Below are positions 1-8,162 of a stretch of DNA of 64,000 bases, in pieces; position 1 is the first letter of the stretch, and each line of letters starts with the position of its first letter. A model generated the notes under the pieces. It did no database searches and had not been told where the DNA came from. It worked only from the letters and a program-made list of their open reading frames with translations. The stretch lies in NCBI GenBank assembly GCA_002238485.1, contig MPMG01000001.1, positions 744,001-808,000 on the forward strand, read 5' to 3'. Made by a program: the position numbers and the translations under genes. This DNA is from Chloroflexi bacterium bin20. Its GTDB lineage: Bacteria > Chloroflexota > Anaerolineae > Aggregatilineales > Phototrophicaceae.

Positions 1-657
1 CTGCATCGGCTCGAGCGTGATGGTGCGTCCTTGCTGCACAGCTTGCTTCGCCATGCGATTGGCCAGTCCTCGCAGTCGATTGGAGCGACCCGTCTTGTAG
101 CCTTCGGCATCAATGATGATATTGGCGCGTCGCTCCAGTTTGCGGCTGCAAATCAAGCGCACGATATGTTGCAGAGAAGCCAAGGTTTCTCCGCGCCGTC
201 CAATCAGACGATTGATGCGTTTGCCGGTGATATTGAGCATCCAGTGAGGATCTTCGCCCTCAACTTCGTCGCTGCGCGTTATGTTGATCTGCGCGTCAAT
301 GCCCATGCGGGTCAGCAGCTCTTCCAGCACTTCCTTGCCGGCATTGGCGTCGTCGTCCAGCTCGATATCGGCGACCACGGTGATCACACCGGCGACAGGC
401 TCTTTGTCAAGAGACTCGGCGTGTTCCGGTACGATTTCTTCGTCCAGGTCTTGGGGATAGACTTCGGGTTCCGGGGCTTTGCGCTGCCCGATGAGCACCA
501 GACGCACCCGCGCTTCACGAGCGCCGAAACCGAACAAGCCAGTGTTGGGTTCTTCCAGCACTTCCACCAAGACATCGGCGGGCGCGGCATTGAGCTGGGC
601 CAAGCCCTTGCTGATAGCCGCGTCTACCGAGTTGGCGGTAACTTCGATCATCTCCAT
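1..657 (-). CDS. khpB: KhpB/Jag RNA-binding protein, C-terminus cut by the window edge
   Basis: This is the Jag/KhpB RNA-binding protein, which in other bacteria works with KhpA on RNAs linked to cell division and envelope growth. The visible 219 residues begin with a Jag-N domain (MIEVTANSVDAAI, then the typical NTGLFGFGAREARV stretch), followed by an acidic linker and a KH domain with the KRINRLIGRRGETL motif. An R3H-like segment is entered near the edge. I chose the ATG at 657 because AAGGA lies 8 nt upstream; an ATG two codons later (651) is equally compatible. It follows yidC on the same strand, the usual yidC-jag order. No stop is visible. Confidence 0.93.
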   Translation of the reverse strand, partial: MEMIEVTANSVDAAISKGLAQLNAAPADVLVEVLEEPNTGLFGFGAREARVRLVLIGQRKAPEPEVYPQDLDEEIVPEHAESLDKEPVAGVITVVADIELDDDANAGKEVLEELLTRMGIDAQINITRSDEVEGEDPHWMLNITGKRINRLIGRRGETLASLQHIVRLICSRKLERRANIIIDAEGYKTGRSNRLRGLANRMAKQAVQQGRTITLEPMQ

Positions 658-692
658 CGTTCGTTCCTTTGCGTTGGCTGCGCAGGTCGCGC

Positions 693-1592
693 TTATTTTT
701 TGCGCGGCTTCTTTTTCTTGCTGCGGCGCGGTTTCTTGGCGCTTGGTTCATCATCGGCAGGAAAAACCACTTCTACTGGCGCTTCGTCCCCCTTGCTGCC
801 GAAGACTCGTTCCAGTACACGCCGTCCCTGTGGGCTGTATTGCACCATGCCGATCAGGTTGGATGTCACGAAATAGAGCGACAAGCCCACCGAAAACGAC
901 AGCGAAAAGAAGCCGAACATAATGGGCATGATGGTGGTCATGCTTTTGGTCATAGCGGCCGCTTGCCCACCGGGATTGCTGTCTTCTTCATCATCGTCTT
1001 TGTTACCGGACTTCTGCCCGGTCATGGACATGGTCAGTTTCTGTTGCGCCCAGGTGGTGATCAACACCAGCAAAGGCAGCGCCAGGGCATAACTGGGATT
1101 TTCTGTCGGCGCGCGGGTCAGGTCCAGTTGCGGCAGCAGATCAACCAACTGCGGGATGGGCGACCACATGCGCTGAAGCGGGATCAACGAATCCAGGCCC
1201 GGGATGAGCAGCCGCTCTGACAAATCGACCAGTTGGAAAGGCGTGGCAGCCAGCGCGAAGAAGATCGCCTGATACAAGCCGATGAGAATGGGAAACTGGA
1301 TCAACATAGGGAAGCAGCCACCAACGGGATTGACCTTGTTTTCCCGATACAGCTTCATCTGCGCCTGCGACAGCTTCTCCTTATCGTTCTTGTATTTCTC
1401 TTGCAGTTTCTTGAGCTGCGGCTGCACTTGCTGCATACGTCGCGACGACTCTTGCTGCTTGGCAAAAAGGGGCCAAGTCAGCACACGGATGATGACCGTG
1501 AGCACGATGATGGCCAGGACAATATCCTGGTTCAGCGCCGAATAGAGCCAGGCCAGTATGGTGACAAAGGGGTTTAAAATCAGATCCCACAT
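693..1592 (-). CDS. yidC: Membrane protein insertase YidC/Oxa1
   Basis: YidC inserts and folds proteins in the cytoplasmic membrane, alone or with Sec. At 299 aa this is the short form without the large periplasmic domain of proteobacterial YidC. Hydrophobic segments lie near residues 5-20, 24-41, 100-125, 165-190 and 215-255. Arg36, inside the first core helix (VIIRVLTWPLF), matches the conserved groove arginine. The Lys/Arg-rich tail of about 15 residues is typical of insertases that dock on the ribosome. It starts 22 nt after the lipoprotein gene and precedes khpB, so it belongs to the rpmH-to-khpB transcript. Confidence 0.96.
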   Translation of the reverse strand: MWDLILNPFVTILAWLYSALNQDIVLAIIVLTVIIRVLTWPLFAKQQESSRRMQQVQPQLKKLQEKYKNDKEKLSQAQMKLYRENKVNPVGGCFPMLIQFPILIGLYQAIFFALAATPFQLVDLSERLLIPGLDSLIPLQRMWSPIPQLVDLLPQLDLTRAPTENPSYALALPLLVLITTWAQQKLTMSMTGQKSGNKDDDEEDSNPGGQAAAMTKSMTTIMPIMFGFFSLSFSVGLSLYFVTSNLIGMVQYSPQGRRVLERVFGSKGDEAPVEVVFPADDEPSAKKPRRSKKKKPRKK

Positions 1593-1614
1593 GCAGTCAA
1601 GCTCCAGTCATGGC

Positions 1615-2781
1615 TCAGCGCGGGTAGACCCAGGTTTGACGCCCGTCAATGCCGAAAGCGATCAACAAACGGGCATCGTGCACCGAGGTAACCAGCAACA
1701 GCGGCTCGTCAATGTTCAGCGTTTCGCTCGGTTCCAGCAGCAGCATTTCGCCCAGCAGCTCGGGACGGTCGTCAATTTCACGAGCATTGATGAGCGCGCC
1801 GTCATATCGGTCCAACCAATAGACCTTGCCATCACGCGAGGCGACCACAACGCGGTCTTGAACCACCAGCGGGCCAGCCCGGATGCCGCGCTCGGCGATC
1901 TGCTGCGACCAGAGCAATGCCAAGCCGGCTTCCGTGTCCAGCGCATGCACATAGCCGCTCAGATCAGCCAGATAAACGATGCCGTTGTCGTCAATGGCCG
2001 GCGTACTCCAGACCCAGTTCTGGGTCTCGTAGCTGCTGAGGATCGCGCCATCCAGCGAAATCTCGAAGAAGCTCTTGTTGAAGCTGCCGACATATAGTCG
2101 ATCGTTTGCCAACAGTGGCGTGGAGGCGATGCCCCCGCCCAGATCGACCCTCCATTGCTCGATGCCGGTCTCACGATCAACGGCATAGAGGTGATGGTCG
2201 AGCGAAGTGAAAATAATGGTATTGCCAACCAGCAATGGCTTCGCCCAGACACCTTCTTCGGTGGGGACGCGCCAGAGCTCTCGAAAACCATCCATGGTAT
2301 AGGCGCCGAGCCCGCCATCCTGGAAAGGCACATAGAGCACGCCATCGGCTTCCAACATGCTGGCGACGACTTTGCCTTCGATGGGCGTCGCGCGCACCAG
2401 CTCGACCACCACTGAATCGACGCGCAGCAAGCGGCTGTTGTTGTCGGCAATAAGCACGGTTTCGGCATCGATTGGGATAGGCTGGGCATAAAATTGCCCG
2501 CCGCCGTTGTCCGAGCCGCGGAAAATCCAGTTGCGCGGGTTGCCTTCGTTGTCGCGCAAGGGCTGTCCGTTGACCGGGTTGAGCAAGCGCGCCGGCAAGC
2601 CATTGGACGGAGTCAGCAGCGCCACATCGTTGTTGTAGGCCAGTGCGATATGCTGTTCGCCATTCAGATCGATCAAGCCGACTGAGGGCCAGCTGACACC
2701 CATGCGCCCGCCGACGCAGGCGGTCAAGCTAAACAGGCACAGCAGCAGAAGCGCCAGGCGCAGTGTTTTGGGGGTCTTCAA
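1615..2781 (-). CDS. PQQ-like beta-propeller lipoprotein (BamB-like fold)
   Basis: A 388-aa exported lipoprotein. The N-terminus has a basic start, a hydrophobic run and the lipobox LTAC with Cys22, so it should be lipidated and held on the outer face of the membrane. The rest consists of repeated blades of the PQQ/WD40-like type (for example LYAVDRETGIEQWRVDLGG, VHALDTEAGLALLWSQQ, VYWLDRYDGALI), resembling BamB of the outer-membrane assembly complex. It lies 3 nt after yidD and 22 nt before yidC, inside a conserved insertion cluster, which suggests a role in membrane protein biogenesis. That role is inference. The fold call is firmer than the function. Confidence 0.85.
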   Translation of the reverse strand: MKTPKTLRLALLLLCLFSLTACVGGRMGVSWPSVGLIDLNGEQHIALAYNNDVALLTPSNGLPARLLNPVNGQPLRDNEGNPRNWIFRGSDNGGGQFYAQPIPIDAETVLIADNNSRLLRVDSVVVELVRATPIEGKVVASMLEADGVLYVPFQDGGLGAYTMDGFRELWRVPTEEGVWAKPLLVGNTIIFTSLDHHLYAVDRETGIEQWRVDLGGGIASTPLLANDRLYVGSFNKSFFEISLDGAILSSYETQNWVWSTPAIDDNGIVYLADLSGYVHALDTEAGLALLWSQQIAERGIRAGPLVVQDRVVVASRDGKVYWLDRYDGALINAREIDDRPELLGEMLLLEPSETLNIDEPLLLVTSVHDARLLIAFGIDGRQTWVYPR

Positions 2782-2784
2782 GCT

Positions 2785-3003
2785 TCACTCCTTGGGCGGG
2801 ACAGGGTCATAACCGCCGGGATGCAAGGGATGGCAGCGCATAATACGCCGCAAGCCCATCCAGCTGCCCTTGATAGGACCATAAGTTTCGATCGCCTCGT
2901 ATGCATACAGCGAGCAGGTCGGCGTAAAGCGACAGGCGGAAGGCAACAATGGTGAGACAAATCGCTTGTATCCGCCGATCACTCTTAGCAGCAGCCACTT
3001 CAA
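2785..3003 (-). CDS. yidD: Membrane protein insertion efficiency factor YidD
   Basis: A 72-aa protein with the YidD signature: [28 protein letters not shown] and then [13 protein letters not shown] at the end, with the three conserved cysteines of the family. YidD is an amphipathic membrane-associated helper of YidC. Its start is 4 nt after the rnpA stop, and the lipoprotein gene starts 3 nt after its own stop, so the genes are probably translationally coupled. Length and motifs are standard. Confidence 0.96.
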   Translation of the reverse strand: MKWLLLRVIGGYKRFVSPLLPSACRFTPTCSLYAYEAIETYGPIKGSWMGLRRIMRCHPLHPGGYDPVPPKE

Positions 3004-3007
3004 GTGG

Positions 3008-3349
3008 TCACCCGGGCTCGACCAGCCGCGCTTGCAAGAACAGTTGCCTGATTATACGCTGCAACTCGGAAAAAGGTTGCCGCAAGACCGCGCGCCTCGG
3101 CAGCAGCACAATGTCGAAGCCTTGACGCAGGTCTTTGTGCAGCGCCAAGAGCAGCGCGCGCAGCCGCCGCTTGATGCGATTGCGCTCGACAGCCATGCCC
3201 AGCCGTCTGCCCGTCACAATGCCGTAGCGGTTGTGCGCCAGGGAATTCTCGCAGAGACTCAATAGCACGATGCGATGACGGTATACCCTGCCCTGTCGCC
3301 GGACACGCGAGAAATCTGTCGGTCGCCGCAGCCGTAAAGCGCGTTTCAT
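3008..3349 (-). CDS. rnpA: Ribonuclease P protein component
   Basis: The protein subunit of RNase P, which removes 5' leaders of tRNA precursors together with the RNA subunit. The family signature is present as [12 protein letters not shown] (about residues 56-67), preceded by the central-cleft strands [23 protein letters not shown]. At 113 aa the length is normal. It begins 3 nt after the rpmH stop, as in most bacteria. The catalytic RNA gene is not in this window. Confidence 0.95.
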   Translation of the reverse strand: MKRALRLRRPTDFSRVRRQGRVYRHRIVLLSLCENSLAHNRYGIVTGRRLGMAVERNRIKRRLRALLLALHKDLRQGFDIVLLPRRAVLRQPFSELQRIIRQLFLQARLVEPG

Positions 3350-3352
3350 CGC

Positions 3353-3532
3353 TTAGCTGGCGTTCCAGTTCACCTTCTTGACATGGTTCGGGGCAACCGC
3401 CAACTGGTGGCGACCACGCTGACGCCGCGCCTTCAGCACATTGCGCCCAGAGCGCGTGCTCATGCGCTTGCGAAAGCCATGCACTCTTTTCCGCCGGCGA
3501 ACCTTGGGCTGCCAGGTACGCTTGGTTGACAT
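3353..3532 (-). CDS. rpmH: Large ribosomal subunit protein bL34
   Basis: The frame encodes 59 residues starting [20 protein letters not shown] and containing [22 protein letters not shown], the bL34 signature; the protein is almost entirely basic. It is somewhat longer than the usual 44-50 aa, with extra residues at the C-terminus ([14 protein letters not shown]). AAGG lies 9 nt before the ATG and a strong sigma-70 promoter lies about 40 nt further upstream, so this is the first gene of the rpmH-rnpA-yidD-lipoprotein-yidC-khpB operon. Confidence 0.95.
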   Translation of the reverse strand: MSTKRTWQPKVRRRKRVHGFRKRMSTRSGRNVLKARRQRGRHQLAVAPNHVKKVNWNAS

Positions 3533-3574
3533 CCGCTCTGCCTTTATCTACTCACTCAATCAGACTTGTTGCGC

Positions 3575-3603
3575 AGTATAGTCCAGCGCCGCAGACAGGT
3601 CAA
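3575..3603 (-). promoter_or_regulatory. Sigma-70 promoter of the rpmH operon
   Basis: Read on the minus strand: TTGACC, a 17-nt spacer, TATACT. Transcription would start about 30 nt before the rpmH ATG. Spacing is ideal and each hexamer has one mismatch to consensus. Confidence 0.75.
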
Positions 3604-3736
3604 GCGCGGCTTGACGGCATTGCAGCCCGCAGCCTCGATGACACCAGAATCCATAGACGCCCAACCTGCGCTTGACGATGCGCGCAGGGCTGGATAGGAT
3701 AGCTGCTGCAACCGGCAGATTGGGAGGTGGCGCACA

Positions 3737-5311
3737 GTGCTGCCAGCACACCATTGGGCGTATAACTTTGCTATCGACGCTGATGATATAGAGGCCATCA
3801 CCAACCTGCTGCTTGACAACGAAACACCGCTGACCGCTATCGAGTTGGCGACCGCCATCATCAAGAGGCGCGAGAACGAAACCCGCCGCCGACTCAAGCA
3901 GCAATACGAAGGCACGAAGCTCTATCGCCCCGCCGACAGCTACCAGATTGGCGATCGACTGACCTTCTCCGCGCTGGATTATGCCACCGGACACGTCATC
4001 AGCCTGCGCAGCGGCACAAGCGCAGATTTCAGCTCTATCCATGTCGCGGCGGTAGAGTTTGACGAAGCCAGCCGCCAGCCGAGGGGCGCGCGCGAATTTG
4101 TCGTGGAATTCCCTGGCGACCACCCGCTCAACAACTCGCAAGTCAACAGCCATCCGAGCCAGTTGAAAGCCGACTACACGCTGGACGACATCATTCGCGA
4201 CCCGAATACAACCATAGTCGAACAAGTCAACGACTCGCTTGAGCGCAACCCCGACCTCGTGCGCATCGCTGGCACCTGGTTCGTACGCGAGCTGATGGTG
4301 GAGGTCGATATCGGCCATCTGCATCTGGCCGAGGCAGTGCTGGATATGCATGCTGGCGGACCGCTGAGTCCTCAGCAGATCCTGACAGAGATCGGCGGAC
4401 TGGGCGACATGCCCTTGCCCTTGCAGATTTTTTCGCTGAATTACGCGATGAATCAGGACGAGCGCTTTGATGAGGTGGGGCCGTCCGGGCAAGTGCTCTG
4501 GCATTTGAAGTCATTGCTGCCGCGCATGGTCTTGCAAGTGCCAGCGATATTGCAATATGCGCCGCTGAAATACGACCGTCGCCAATTGACGCGAGAAATG
4601 CTGCAACTGGAATATGACCTGGATGACGAGCATTCGCAGCTGACATCGCCGCGACCAGAAGATGAGATAAGCATAACCTTGATCTACCCGCATCGGCGCG
4701 TCGGCACGTTGCCCATCAATTCCGAAACACGGCACATCTTCCCCGATGCCAAGACGCCGCGCATCGCCATAACGCTCGTCGACCTGCTGGATAGAAGCGA
4801 ATATCGCTGCTGGGTGGTGCACGAACACAAATATGTGTTTGGTTTGTCGCCGCTGTATCAAAAACATCATCTGCCGGTCGGCGCATACGTGTATCTCAAC
4901 CGCACAGACGACCCCGCTCGCATCGAAATCGAATTTGACAGCTACCGTCCGCGCGCGGAGTGGATCCCGCTGGCTAATCGCACAGAAGACGACCGACTGC
5001 GCTTTCAGACCGCCAAACGTGCAGTCGGCGCAGATTATGACGAAATGATCATTGTAGGCGTTGGCAACCTGGCGGAAGTCGACAAATTAGGCAAAGACAT
5101 GCAAAGCAAGCAGGTCGCTTTGAACAGCTTGCTGCGCAGTCTCGTCCACGAACTCAGCCGACAGAATCCGCAAGGCACGGTGCACGCCAAAGTGCTCTAC
5201 AGCACGCTCAATATCTTGCGACGCTGCCCGCCCGCGCCCATGTTCGCCGCGCTGCTGTCCAGCCCCGACTTTGAATATGTTGGCGGCAATTACTGGAAGC
5301 TGAGCCACTAG
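3737..5311 (+). CDS. Unrecognised protein with repeated winged-helix-like (HARE-type) segments
   Basis: I do not recognise a named family. The 524-aa protein is soluble, without signal peptide or membrane segment. Three stretches look like HARE/RpoE-delta-type winged helices: near residues 15-60 plus 150-190 (ending RNPDLVRIAGTWFVREL), 195-260 (PLSPQQILTEIGGL to DERFDEVGPSGQVLWHL), and the C-terminus (TVHAKVLYSTLNIL to PDFEYVGGNYWKL). The last ends as HARE domains do, with a hydrophobic-Gly-Gly-Asn-Tyr-Trp strand. The GTG start is supported by GGGAGG nine bases upstream. It is the first gene of a three-gene plus-strand set and is transcribed away from rpmH. A nucleic-acid-binding role is inference. 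Confidence 0.6.
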   Translation: MLPAHHWAYNFAIDADDIEAITNLLLDNETPLTAIELATAIIKRRENETRRRLKQQYEGTKLYRPADSYQIGDRLTFSALDYATGHVISLRSGTSADFSSIHVAAVEFDEASRQPRGAREFVVEFPGDHPLNNSQVNSHPSQLKADYTLDDIIRDPNTTIVEQVNDSLERNPDLVRIAGTWFVRELMVEVDIGHLHLAEAVLDMHAGGPLSPQQILTEIGGLGDMPLPLQIFSLNYAMNQDERFDEVGPSGQVLWHLKSLLPRMVLQVPAILQYAPLKYDRRQLTREMLQLEYDLDDEHSQLTSPRPEDEISITLIYPHRRVGTLPINSETRHIFPDAKTPRIAITLVDLLDRSEYRCWVVHEHKYVFGLSPLYQKHHLPVGAYVYLNRTDDPARIEIEFDSYRPRAEWIPLANRTEDDRLRFQTAKRAVGADYDEMIIVGVGNLAEVDKLGKDMQSKQVALNSLLRSLVHELSRQNPQGTVHAKVLYSTLNILRRCPPAPMFAALLSSPDFEYVGGNYWKLSH

Positions 5312-5326
5312 TCACGAGGAAGGCGC

Positions 5327-5752
5327 ATGGCGCTCAATTATCTGATCAAGCCCAGCGTCGAGACCAAATTCGCGATCGACTACGACTGGTGGGAGCAAAG
5401 CCGCGATGACCTGCAAGTCTACCTGCTCACGCACCTGACGCCCGACCAGCAAAACACGCTGGCGCTAGGCGATCTGCAAGAAGTCTTTGATTATGTCGAC
5501 CCGAAAACCGGCGAAGTTTTTCAGCGCGACCGGCTGGGTTTGGCGCTGACAGAATCGGCGCTGCGCGATGACCTGTTCCCCGAGCACATCGGCTTGATCG
5601 ACAGCGTCTTCCGCGCGCTGCTGATCAATAGCAACCGCCCGCTGAATGCGCTGGAACTGGCGGAGATCACCGGGCGCGATGCCGCAACCATTTTGAAGAC
5701 CATCGGCGGCGTGCGCATTTATCGTGGCATCCGCCCTTTCCACGCCGACTGA
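5327..5752 (+). CDS. Unrecognised 141-aa protein, companion of the upstream winged-helix-like gene
   Basis: No family is recognised. The sequence begins MALNYLIKPSVETKFAIDYD and is acidic and soluble. Its C-terminal 50 residues (LIDSVFRALLINSNRPLNALELAEITGRD, then GVRIYRGIRPF) have the helix-helix-helix-hairpin pattern of a small winged helix, like the segments in the upstream 524-aa protein. A strong ribosome site (GAGGAAGG) sits just before the ATG, and only 15 nt separate it from the upstream stop, so co-expression is likely. Function unknown. Confidence 0.65.
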   Translation: MALNYLIKPSVETKFAIDYDWWEQSRDDLQVYLLTHLTPDQQNTLALGDLQEVFDYVDPKTGEVFQRDRLGLALTESALRDDLFPEHIGLIDSVFRALLINSNRPLNALELAEITGRDAATILKTIGGVRIYRGIRPFHAD

Positions 5753-5762
5753 GAGTCCTTGC

Positions 5763-6185
5763 ATGGCGCGCGTCATCAACACCAACAGCCCGGGCAAACG
5801 CCGCAATGCGCAGTTGCGCACCATTGCCGAGATCTTGCGAAGGCTCAGCCAGCAGCGCGAAGTGTCGTCCGAAACAAAAGATATGGTGGCGGCGCTGGTC
5901 TATTGCCTGCGGGTGATCGACGACACTGTCGAAGAATCCACGCGCGCCTGGGAAAAACGCGGTTATTGGAAAAAAGCCGATGACTTCCAGCAGAAGTGGT
6001 GGTGGGCATCGCTAGAGGCGCAAGCGCTGGAGAATTTGGTCAAAGACGGCAATTGGCACATGCTGCCCGAAGCGATGATCAAGCTGTTGCCGCGAGTCGC
6101 CCATATACAGCTCAACCGCATGACGCGTGACCCGGCTGCCTGGGCGGGCGCCTACGAAAAGCTCGCCGGACAAAGACAGGGCTAA
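5763..6185 (+). CDS. Unrecognised alpha-helical 140-aa protein, third gene of the set
   Basis: I chose the ATG at 5763, 10 nt after the previous stop; an upstream in-frame start would overlap the previous gene by 10 codons. The protein opens with a basic stretch (MARVINTNSPGKRRNAQLR) and then reads as all-helical with Trp-rich clusters (FQQKWWWASLEAQAL). No signal peptide, membrane segment or known catalytic motif is visible. Position and spacing tie it to the two preceding genes. It ends 127 nt before the PucR-type regulator, where a new promoter begins. Function unknown. Confidence 0.6.
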   Translation: MARVINTNSPGKRRNAQLRTIAEILRRLSQQREVSSETKDMVAALVYCLRVIDDTVEESTRAWEKRGYWKKADDFQQKWWWASLEAQALENLVKDGNWHMLPEAMIKLLPRVAHIQLNRMTRDPAAWAGAYEKLAGQRQG

Positions 6186-6205
6186 GCCGCGGATTTCTCG
6201 GCAAA

Positions 6206-6235
6206 TTGCCCAAGACCTTGTATACTCTGTACAAT
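6206..6235 (+). promoter_or_regulatory. Promoter of the first PucR-type gene with overlapping palindrome
   Basis: TTGCCC (6206-6211), an 18-nt spacer, TACAAT (6230-6235). The inverted repeat TTGTATACTCTGTACAA (6218-6234) covers the downstream half of the spacer and the -10 box, where a bound protein would block RNA polymerase. A same-spaced palindrome occurs at the second PucR-type promoter (14728-14744). Confidence 0.55.
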
Positions 6236-6312
6236 CGATAATTGGCATTCCTGCGCAGACTGCCCAATGCAGCGCTGTCGATGCAGTTGCGCGATGCCAA
6301 GGTGGGCAGGCC

Positions 6313-7959
6313 ATGTCGCTAAATCGGGTACAGAGCCTCACAGTCGAAGAGATCCGCAAGCTGTCACTGCCATTGAGCGCGCGCATCGTATCTGGCGAGG
6401 GCTTGCTCGACCAGCCGGTATCCTGGACGACAGTCATCTATCCCGAAGACGATATCGACGCCAAGTTCCTGCAAAAGCGCGAACTCATTTTGATCGCGCC
6501 AGTGAGCAACCCGTCCAACGCGCACAGCGATGTCGAATTGATCCAGTGGGCGGTGCGGGTCGGCGCGGCTGGCGTGGCGGTATATGGCGAGGTGAGCGCT
6601 ACGGCGCTGGCCGAAGCGAAGGCGCAAAACTTGCCGGTGCTGGCGCTGGCCGAAGACATGCGCATTCGCGAAGTCGAGCGCACGATAGTCAGCCTGCTGG
6701 TCGACCGCAAAGGGCAGATCGACAGACGCGGCACGCAGATTTATCGCCAGCTGACGCAAATATCATCGCGCAACGAAGGCATGGACGGGCTGCTGGCGGC
6801 CATGGCGCGCCTGAGCAAGAAGAATGTCATCGTGCACGACAAACGCCTGCATCCGATCTCACAAAAGCTGCAGCCAGAATTTGTCGGCGCCTGGGACGAC
6901 ATTGAGTTCTTCCTCAAGAAGCAAGACAACCTGCCTGTCGAGCTGCACGACCGACACCGTGTTGTCGAGGTCGACCCGCCGGTGCTGCTGCAAGCGCTGC
7001 CGGTGTCTGGTATGGCAAGGCTGATCGCGCCCATCATCACCAGCAATCTCGGGCGCGGATACCTTTCGATTATTGGGCGCGAACGCGAACTGGACGAGAT
7101 CGACCAGCTGGTTTGCGAGCACGGCGCGGCGGCTTGCGCGCTGGAGATGGCGAAGCAAAAGGCTGTCAACGAAACAGAAAAACGCCTGCGCGGCACCTTC
7201 CTAGACCGACTGCTGCTGGGCGATGTCAGCCCACAAGAAGCTATCCGCCAGGGCGAGCGCTTCCAGCATGACATGACTCGCAGTCATGTGGCTTTTGTGC
7301 TGGCTTGGCGCGGCACGAGCAAGCCGTCATTGCGCCGGCTGGAAACGATCGTCAATACCATCATTTCCACCGAGGCAGCCGCAGCCCTGGTCTGGATCCG
7401 CGAGCGCGAGGGCGAAGTCGTCGTCTTCCATGCAACCGATTACAAGAATCCGATCGACAACAGCCTGGCGCTTGCCGAAGCCTTCAGCAGCGAAATCAAC
7501 CGCCAACTCCCGCATAGCCGCGCGGCAATCGGTCTTGGACAAGTGGCGCGGGATATCAAAGCCTGGCGATCCAGCTATCGCGACGCTGTGCAAGCCAATG
7601 AACTGGCCGAACGTCTGCAAACCGATATGCCGCTTTTCATTGGCGACCTGGGCGTATATCAGTTGATCATGAGCCTGAGCGACCGTGAAAAGCTGAGCGA
7701 CTTCTGCGCGCACACGCTGGGCAAGATCAGCGAGTATGACGCCCGCCAGAATGCCGATCTCATCAAGACCTTGGAAGCCTTTTTCACCTGCCACGGCAAC
7801 TTGTCACAAACGGCGGAAGCGCTGATTGTGCATCGCAATACGTTGCTGTATCGCATGAATCGCATTAATGAGATCGCGGGCATCGACATGAGTCGCCCCG
7901 AGACCCGCCTGGCGCTGCATTTGGCGCTCACCATCCGACGGCTCCTGGGGCTGGAATAG
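6313..7959 (+). CDS. PucR/CdaR-family transcriptional regulator, upstream of gltB
   Basis: A 548-aa regulator. The N-terminal PucR sensor domain spans about residues 5-130 (LTVEEIRKLSLPLSARIVSGEGLLDQPVSW), a CdaR/GGDEF-like middle follows, and the C-terminal PucR helix-turn-helix lies at about 482-546 (LEAFFTCHGNLSQTAEALIVHRNTLLYRMNRI). Members of this family respond to small metabolites, often in purine, amino-acid or nitrogen metabolism. The ATG at 6313 follows GGTGGGCAGG and lies downstream of the promoter at 6206-6235, so longer upstream starts are unlikely. It lies directly before gltB, and a paralogue sits on gltB's far side. Control of gltB is inference from position. Confidence 0.88.
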   Translation: MSLNRVQSLTVEEIRKLSLPLSARIVSGEGLLDQPVSWTTVIYPEDDIDAKFLQKRELILIAPVSNPSNAHSDVELIQWAVRVGAAGVAVYGEVSATALAEAKAQNLPVLALAEDMRIREVERTIVSLLVDRKGQIDRRGTQIYRQLTQISSRNEGMDGLLAAMARLSKKNVIVHDKRLHPISQKLQPEFVGAWDDIEFFLKKQDNLPVELHDRHRVVEVDPPVLLQALPVSGMARLIAPIITSNLGRGYLSIIGRERELDEIDQLVCEHGAAACALEMAKQKAVNETEKRLRGTFLDRLLLGDVSPQEAIRQGERFQHDMTRSHVAFVLAWRGTSKPSLRRLETIVNTIISTEAAAALVWIREREGEVVVFHATDYKNPIDNSLALAEAFSSEINRQLPHSRAAIGLGQVARDIKAWRSSYRDAVQANELAERLQTDMPLFIGDLGVYQLIMSLSDREKLSDFCAHTLGKISEYDARQNADLIKTLEAFFTCHGNLSQTAEALIVHRNTLLYRMNRINEIAGIDMSRPETRLALHLALTIRRLLGLE

Positions 7960-8060
7960 GCATAACCATAGCGACTGTCGACAAGCAATTCGCCCCGACA
8001 TTATGCAGATTGCACAAAGGTTTGGCGCATATGTCCATAAGTTCTATCAGCGCCCATCCG

Positions 8061-8089
8061 TTGAAATTGGGTGGTGAATCTGCTAGGAT
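8061..8089 (+). promoter_or_regulatory. Extended -10 promoter of gltB
   Basis: TTGAAA (8061-8066), a 17-nt spacer, TAGGAT (8084-8089) preceded by TGC, an extended -10 element. It lies inside an in-frame upstream extension of the gltB reading frame, which argues for the start at 8163. Confidence 0.65.
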
Positions 8090-8162
8090 AGCTGGATACG
8101 AGGAGCAATGCGCCTCGCTTGCTTACCGGGAATCGCTCTTCAAGAGTACCGGAGGACAGCCC

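Noticed and set aside
3533..3736. Replication origin next to rpmH
   Set aside because: rpmH often neighbours dnaA and oriC, but I found no dnaA gene and no cluster of TTATCCACA-like boxes in this gap or nearby.
8010..8162. An upstream, 51-codon longer start for gltB
   Set aside because: The extension contains the promoter at 8061-8089 and lacks a ribosome site, while 8163 has GGAGG at correct spacing and gives the expected short propeptide.
8061..8162. TTGT-N9-ACAA operator before gltB
   Set aside because: I searched the gltB upstream region by eye and found only shorter, unrelated palindromes such as TGTCGACA near 7977, so no shared operator is claimed for gltB.
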